A stretch of 64,000 bases of DNA from Zeugodacus cucurbitae (Eukaryota > Arthropoda > Insecta > Diptera > Tephritidae), in assembly GCF_028554725.1 (NCBI RefSeq), contig NC_071668.1, forward strand, positions 434,001 through 498,000, given 5' to 3'. Position 1 is the first letter of the stretch. Each line of letters starts with the position of its first letter. The position numbers were made by a program, and so were the translations under genes. The notes below the pieces were generated by a model. It had not been told where the DNA came from. It made no database searches and was given only the letters and a program-made list of their open reading frames with translations. Shown one piece after another: positions 58,501 through 64,000 of the stretch.

Positions 58501-61500
58501 ATCAATCATTATTTAATTTAATAACTATTGACTATGACATTTGCCTAGGATCAAGCCATGATAACATTTTATATAACCAAATAAGATTTATCCAGAATTG
58601 TACATTTCATGTCAACCTACCATTAGTAGGCAAATAAAAGTTTCCCAAACGAGAATGGGTCTCATATTTTCTCGAAAATCTTGAATATATTCATACTCGT
58701 TTTTATAGTTCAAAGAGAGACAACTTGCCTGCTATTAGAGGAGAATGTTTCCATCCAACCAGCATCTCTGCAGGACTTTCTTTTAAGCAGAAAACCGAAT
58801 GATAAAAAGTAGAACCTCTGTCTGAAGGAAATGAAGGATGTGGAAAAGTGAGAGCAAATGACATTGAGCAAAGGGTGTGAGGTATGATGTGAAAAGTGCA
58901 TCTTTGTTTCAAGCTCATATACAGATTTGTACATATGTTTAAGTGGCATAGTCAATTAAGGCAAAGGACGAGCTCCACTTAGTCAGGCTCCACAACTTGA
59001 AGCTTATAAAGAACGGTTTAGCTTAGCTGGCTGGGGGTTTGTTGCTTGCATGCGACAAAAGGCCTTAGTAATACCTACAAGTAGTGGATAATACGAATAC
59101 TTACAGAGAGTTAACAGCAAATAGAAGCCATTTTTAATCGAAAGGCAAGAAACGAAATGTTAAAGAGTGTATAAACAAGGGACAAGCGACAGCTTTCTGC
59201 AAAGGGTAAAGAGAAAAACTGTGCAATAAATTTACCAGCCCGTAAGATCTGTTAAAATAATTCAAATAGAAGAAATATGTCCGCAATATCCGAGACTATT
59301 GCAAAAATAAATACATTTAAGTCGTAACCTTGAATGTGATTTCGCCCGTTTATGAAATGTGATGTGGAACACAGATTTCGCCCATCAACTGATCACTCTC
59401 TGACATAAAGTACCCACACATAAATAAACATACATACAAATAAACATGAATGTAAATATGTGTATGACTTAGTCTCTTGAGGCGCAAATAACAAATGCAA
59501 CAAGAAACAAAACGCTTGTAGGGGGAACGTGTAGAAGCAAGTAAGTATCGTACTTACTTATTTACAGCGACGCGTAATGACATACATACATACGTATGCA
59601 AGTTAAAGTCGCATTCATGTAGTCACTGCGCTGGATGCAATGCGAACACCCTACTCATTGAAAAATGGAATTGGTGAGAGGGGCAGTGCAAAAACCTGTC
59701 CGTACATTGAACTTGCGTATTTTTCTTCATTTTTCTGTATTTATTTTGTTGTTGTTGTTGTATCATGTTTTTTTTTTATTATTTCCACAGCTTGTAATTT
59801 TTCGTTCATTTTTTATTATTTTTTACTTAGCGTAATGAAACGGTGGCTTTTATACTCCACCAGGCAATTCAAAGGTGTTGCTATGGCCCACTGCTACGTA
59901 TACGCAAGCTACATAGATGAGGACCGGGGTGCACTGAATTTTTATTTATGCACTCAGCGGGCGGCTGCCGCAGTACACATACAACATTGGCAATGTTTTT
60001 ATTTTGCTCTCAACACCGCAGTGCCACCGGTGGGTTTGGCTTCTTGAAGTACTGACGAGAGATGGTCCGTTGCTTCTGCGTCTCTCAGCGCAAGTATACC
60101 GTTTAGTACGAGTATTTTCTGATCGTTTTTAGAACAAATGTAAATCCCACACAAATTAAGCGAAGTTAAATACAAATGTTGTTACATTTTTAACAATTTG
60201 GAATTTATGAAAGGTCGATGATTTAAGAATTAACTGGCGATGATAGAAAAATAGTAATAGAAATATCGGAGACATTTTTTTGTTCAATTCTATGGAAAAG
60301 GTTGTTTCCTCTATCGAACTCAACAAGCTTTTTAAAAGCCGGAGGGACAAATTATTTTAGAAACCTATTTAACAATTCCACATACACAATACATCAGCCG
60401 ATATATCAGCCCACAGTTTTCGGTGCATTCACGAACGGACTCATATCGTACTTAAATAAATTGCAATTCTCGTACAAAGTTGTTGACAATGGCAAACTCT
60501 TCGCTTTGTTGTTGTACTTATTGTTAACTAATGGTGCACTTATTGTTTTTATTTCCTCCAACAAACAACAAATTATTCAAATGTTGTAAACGCTTTTGGC
60601 GCTCCTATTTTCACGTCGCACAGTCAACGCGTGCGAAGGCTTCAATAACTTGCAAGGCGACATTTGGCCAAGAAACCAGTTTCATTCTATTCTTTCTGTA
60701 AGCAATAAAACTCACCTACGACTGCATGAATAAGAATATGTATCGTGTGTACCTAGTCACACGAGCTATAGAAAACAATTTGTGCCGCGGGTTGTGCGCC
60801 TCTCCACAGAGCATTTCTACTCTGTTTATGCCATTTTCATTAACATGACAAGCTGCAGTTGTGCCTACGAGAATATTATTCCCAAAAAGAGCAAAAGGAA
60901 AGCTGACAAGGCAAGTTCGACTTCCCGTTCACCTTGCAGAGGACACTTGCGGGCACACATAGTGGATAGCTGAATAGATGTATAGTATTGTGTATACACA
61001 ACATGTGCTCACTCCGACCAGGGTATGTATATGTATATGCAATTATTTACATGCTCTTATTTACAATTTACTTAAAACGGTTACTTTTACCACTCCAGAT
61101 GAAACGGTAAAACAACACTTGGCTAAAAGAATAACTTATTTTTGTATTTTCTTTCGATACAGACATTTCGTCTGAGATCTCCTTAGCGCTAATCTACATA
61201 TCTATGTGGATGAACATTAAAGACCACCTTAGTGCACAATGTCTATGCTAATACGATTTCATAAGTGCTGGTCATGCCATCAATGGACAACACATTACAA
61301 ATCATTGCCCACTCATTTCTAGACATGTGTGCTATGTGCATTGAGTGCTGCGTTGCTTCTTCCGATGGAAACTGCAGCGAACACCTTGTGGCCCATATGC
61401 GAGCTAGAAGTGTGGGCAGTCGATGGGCACACATAGTTTCTTTTTCGGCAATAACTACGTCTACAATGTCTATCGGAAATGATATTAACACTTCCACTAT

Positions 61501-64000
61501 GGAAATAAGTTAATACTATGTGTGATAGTAAGTCAACGATATCGTTTATTGTACCCACTACATAAGAGGAAGTGACATTTGTCGTAAAGGTGACAAGTTG
61601 CATTTATGTAGATGACAACAACAATTATGCTATCAATGGGGCTTATTCTCAGAGGCAGAGGTGTCTGATAATTACCACATTTTTATTTCGCATGTGTGGC
61701 TTGTGTAGCGACCGCAGTCAGCAGCCCACGACGACTTGACAAATACTATATATGTATATGTATATTGACGCATTGGCGCATTGGTGCATCGTCGCATGAT
61801 CGCTGGGCACGAGTTGCATGCGAGCTGATGCACAAGCTCCGTGACCTCTTTTAGTCGCATTGGGCGAATGAAGACTGGCTGGCTGTGTGATCACTGTCAC
61901 ACATTTCTGTCAACTATAGACACTTTTCACAACAGAAAAATAATAATATAAAAAAATAAAAAAAAGCATACACACGTGTGCTTCGTGGTAGTTTCTAACA
62001 CCAAATCTCTCTATGGGGTTATATACAACAATCATTTTTTCGACATGTCTCTGCGCCCTTTCAGCAATTCAACACTTTTGATTATTTTATGAGACAATTT
62101 ATATTGACTTTGAGTTTGTTAGGGCGCAAATGCATTATAATGTTGAATATTTTATGTAGGCACATTTGTGAGCGCTGAAGATGTATATTGGCGATGCGTT
62201 GGCAACACAGAGGTTGCTGTGGATTTTCCCCATTACATAAATCTAGGCAGGTGCTATATACACTTGTGAAGAATTACAACTGACGAATGTCGAATGTTAT
62301 TGAATTGGCTTCGAATCAGGGAATATACTGCAACATATATGTAGGATGTCATATTCCTCAACATGGTTTATAGATATGTATGTATTCAAAAAGCACATAT
62401 ATACATATATACAGTACAGATGTATGCATGAAGCACAATGCTGACCACCATCAGAAAGGCAAACCACACACGCGTTAACCACATTGTCATTGCCGCCACA
62501 TTTGTCGGCAGTGACTTTCGAGTGGCAACTGGGTGGTCGGTGTGGACCAGTGTGATCAAAAGGCCGTTTTCTGTGGCATGTGATTGGTTTACACATTAAT
62601 AGTTCGCATTAAAATGAACCATATTGTCTTGCTTTCATGTGATTTCCTTCTGAAATAGGATTACAGGATTATGTAAAACGGTTACTCAAATTCATTATGG
62701 AAAAAGTAAACCGTAGATAATTCTACTTATCGACCAAATTTTATGCGATTTTGGTGATACTTTTTTGTATTATTATTATTTATATTATTTGTTAGACAAA
62801 TACTTTCGTTTATTAACCAACTAACATGCACATTACAGTAGCTTTGTAATTTTGCAGATGTCTGTCCCAAAGAAAATGACAAGGACACGACAGTTGTAAG
62901 CTGTCAGAGGTCATCGCACATGGCTGTGAATGCACCAGTACATTAATGCAAAATGACACTGAATGAGTTATGAGTAGCCGAAATAGCAATTTTTAAGGGC
63001 AAGGTACATAAATGTGACGGACAAAATAAAAGGAATGAAGGAATTAGAAAGCTAGCTCAGGGCATGTAGGAAAGAGCACGATAAAATAATGTTTGTACAC
63101 TCGAATCATGTGTGTGTGGTTAAATGAGACTTTAAAACCCAGAGACATTTTCCAGTGGATCATTCACCACACACCGTTTGTCATAAACTTTGGAACATAT
63201 TAAACAATATATAGAAGAATTTGTTTTCTACGAATCATTGAGCCTTACATATATAATAATAGTACCCCATCGTCATCTCCTTTTAAGTCTGATCTGGCAT
63301 AAAGAAATTGATAATTTTGTCCAATATAAAAGTCGATTCTCTTTGAACGGAATGTGACTGACATTTTAACAGCACCAATCCATGGACATGAGAGACATAC
63401 ATTAAAAAAGTGGCGCCTGCAGAAGAAGCATTTACAAAATCAGAACAGAATAAAAATAGTCTGGATTCTGTTTTCTGTGCCAGTTCTATTTACATACCAA
63501 GGAAACAAAAACAGAAGACGAAACACAACGGACAACAATCACAAACCAGATTGATGTTCATTTGAATTAAATTTTTCACGAGTTAATAACATGTCAGCCA
63601 TTAAGGTACGTTGCAACATTGTGGCGGCCAACCAATTGCATTCGTTGCTCGTTAGCGCAATTGATGTATCAAATTTCTATCGCACGTCTGAGCTTTGGAC
63701 CGGCTGGTCGGCGAGATGGCCGTTGAAAGACGCGCATTTCATATCTCGCATCCGATCACGTAGCAGATGTGCATACCAACATATGTACATTCACGAGTAT
63801 TTATGTACAGATGCAACTAGAGCCACACCAAGGAAAATGTGTAGCCATGTCTTCGCAACGCGTTAGGCGGCAGATGCGCTTTTCGATGTTGGTGGTGCGA
63901 TAAACTTGGCTAACGCCTAATTCACCTGTTGACTTCAGCATTCGTCATTGACCGGAAATTATTTCTAATCGTCAGACAGGAGTAATTATAGAAGTTACCA
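55583..64000. other. Upstream intron or regulatory DNA of the polyQ gene
   Basis: 8.4 kb without a convincing coding region. Composition is more balanced than in the 47-52 kb stretch (for example 57340-57600, 58140-58350, 61360-61450, 61700-61880), which suits regulatory sequence of a developmental gene. The first exon or exons of the minus-strand gene should lie here or beyond the window. No splice-consistent open frame could be joined to the 55582 acceptor by eye. Confidence 0.4.

Noticed and set aside
59640..60047. 135-codon frame with hydrophobic Val/Phe run
   Set aside because: Codon pattern follows T-rich microsatellite DNA (GTT repeats); no family resemblance.
61760..61800. Short near-repeat of GCATTGGCGCATTGGTGCAT
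   Set aside because: Only two to three degenerate units; too short to call a minisatellite or array.
63591..63866. 91-codon frame starting MSAIKVRC near the right edge
   Set aside because: A splice donor-like GTACGT follows the fifth codon, but nothing supports either the long frame or the short exon.
1..64000. tRNA genes, CRISPR arrays, operons or prokaryotic mobile elements
   Set aside because: No internal B-box style tRNA sequence was noticed by eye and the DNA is clearly eukaryotic with spliced genes; a tRNA or microRNA scan by software was not possible here.

Overview
This window is nuclear DNA from a dipteran insect, most likely a true fruit fly (Tephritidae, Bactrocera/Zeugodacus/Ceratitis type). 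The genes carry short GT-AG introns. Every protein I could identify has a clear Drosophila-type orthologue. Intergenic DNA is AT-rich and full of ATGTATGTA/ACATATGT microsatellites. One intronic repeat opens with a 'gttcgggtgtaaccgaacat' block that I recall, from memory only, as common in tephritid genomes. Splicing was done by hand: for each recognised gene the listed exons sum to a whole number of codons.

Layout. 1-5.9 kb: no host gene, but a near-complete RTE-type non-LTR retrotransposon (1005-4273, minus) with one open frame and a perfect 13-bp target-site duplication. 5.9-10.7 kb (+): Ir25a, the ionotropic-receptor co-receptor, nine exons, 940 aa. 11.8-12.9 kb (-): Fnta, protein prenyltransferase alpha subunit. 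13.4-14.1 kb: an unidentified element with 18-bp inverted ends. 15.2-16.8 kb (+): Foxred1, a complex I assembly factor. 18.2-20.5 kb (-): a GNAT (glycine N-acyltransferase-like) gene with a repeat in its second intron. 20.5-29.2 kb: gene-poor, with two inverted copies of a TA-associated DNA transposon.

29.2-38.2 kb is a compact housekeeping cluster: RpI12 (+), Noa36 (-), Secp43 (+), Spp (-), Prosbeta4 (+), Pus10 (-), ND-15 (+). The genes are arranged as convergent and divergent neighbours, and the RpI12 and Noa36 3' ends appear to overlap. 40.5-46.9 kb (+): Naprt, eleven constitutive exons (555 aa) plus a phase-matched optional 345-nt exon that would insert 115 residues. 52.0-55.6 kb (-): the 1,190-codon last exon of a polyglutamine-rich, coiled-coil, acidic, probably nuclear protein that I cannot name. 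55.6-64 kb: probably upstream intron or regulatory sequence of that gene; no convincing exon.

The genes do not form one pathway. There are functional echoes: Foxred1 and ND-15 both serve respiratory complex I, and several others serve RNA or protein housekeeping (RpI12, Noa36, Secp43, Pus10, Prosbeta4, Spp, Fnta). I see no sign of a novel defence or biosynthetic system. The most interesting items are the Naprt cassette exon, the unidentified inverted-repeat element, the apparently intact RTE element, the unnamed polyQ protein and a cluster of CTTCCG motifs in Ir25a intron 1.
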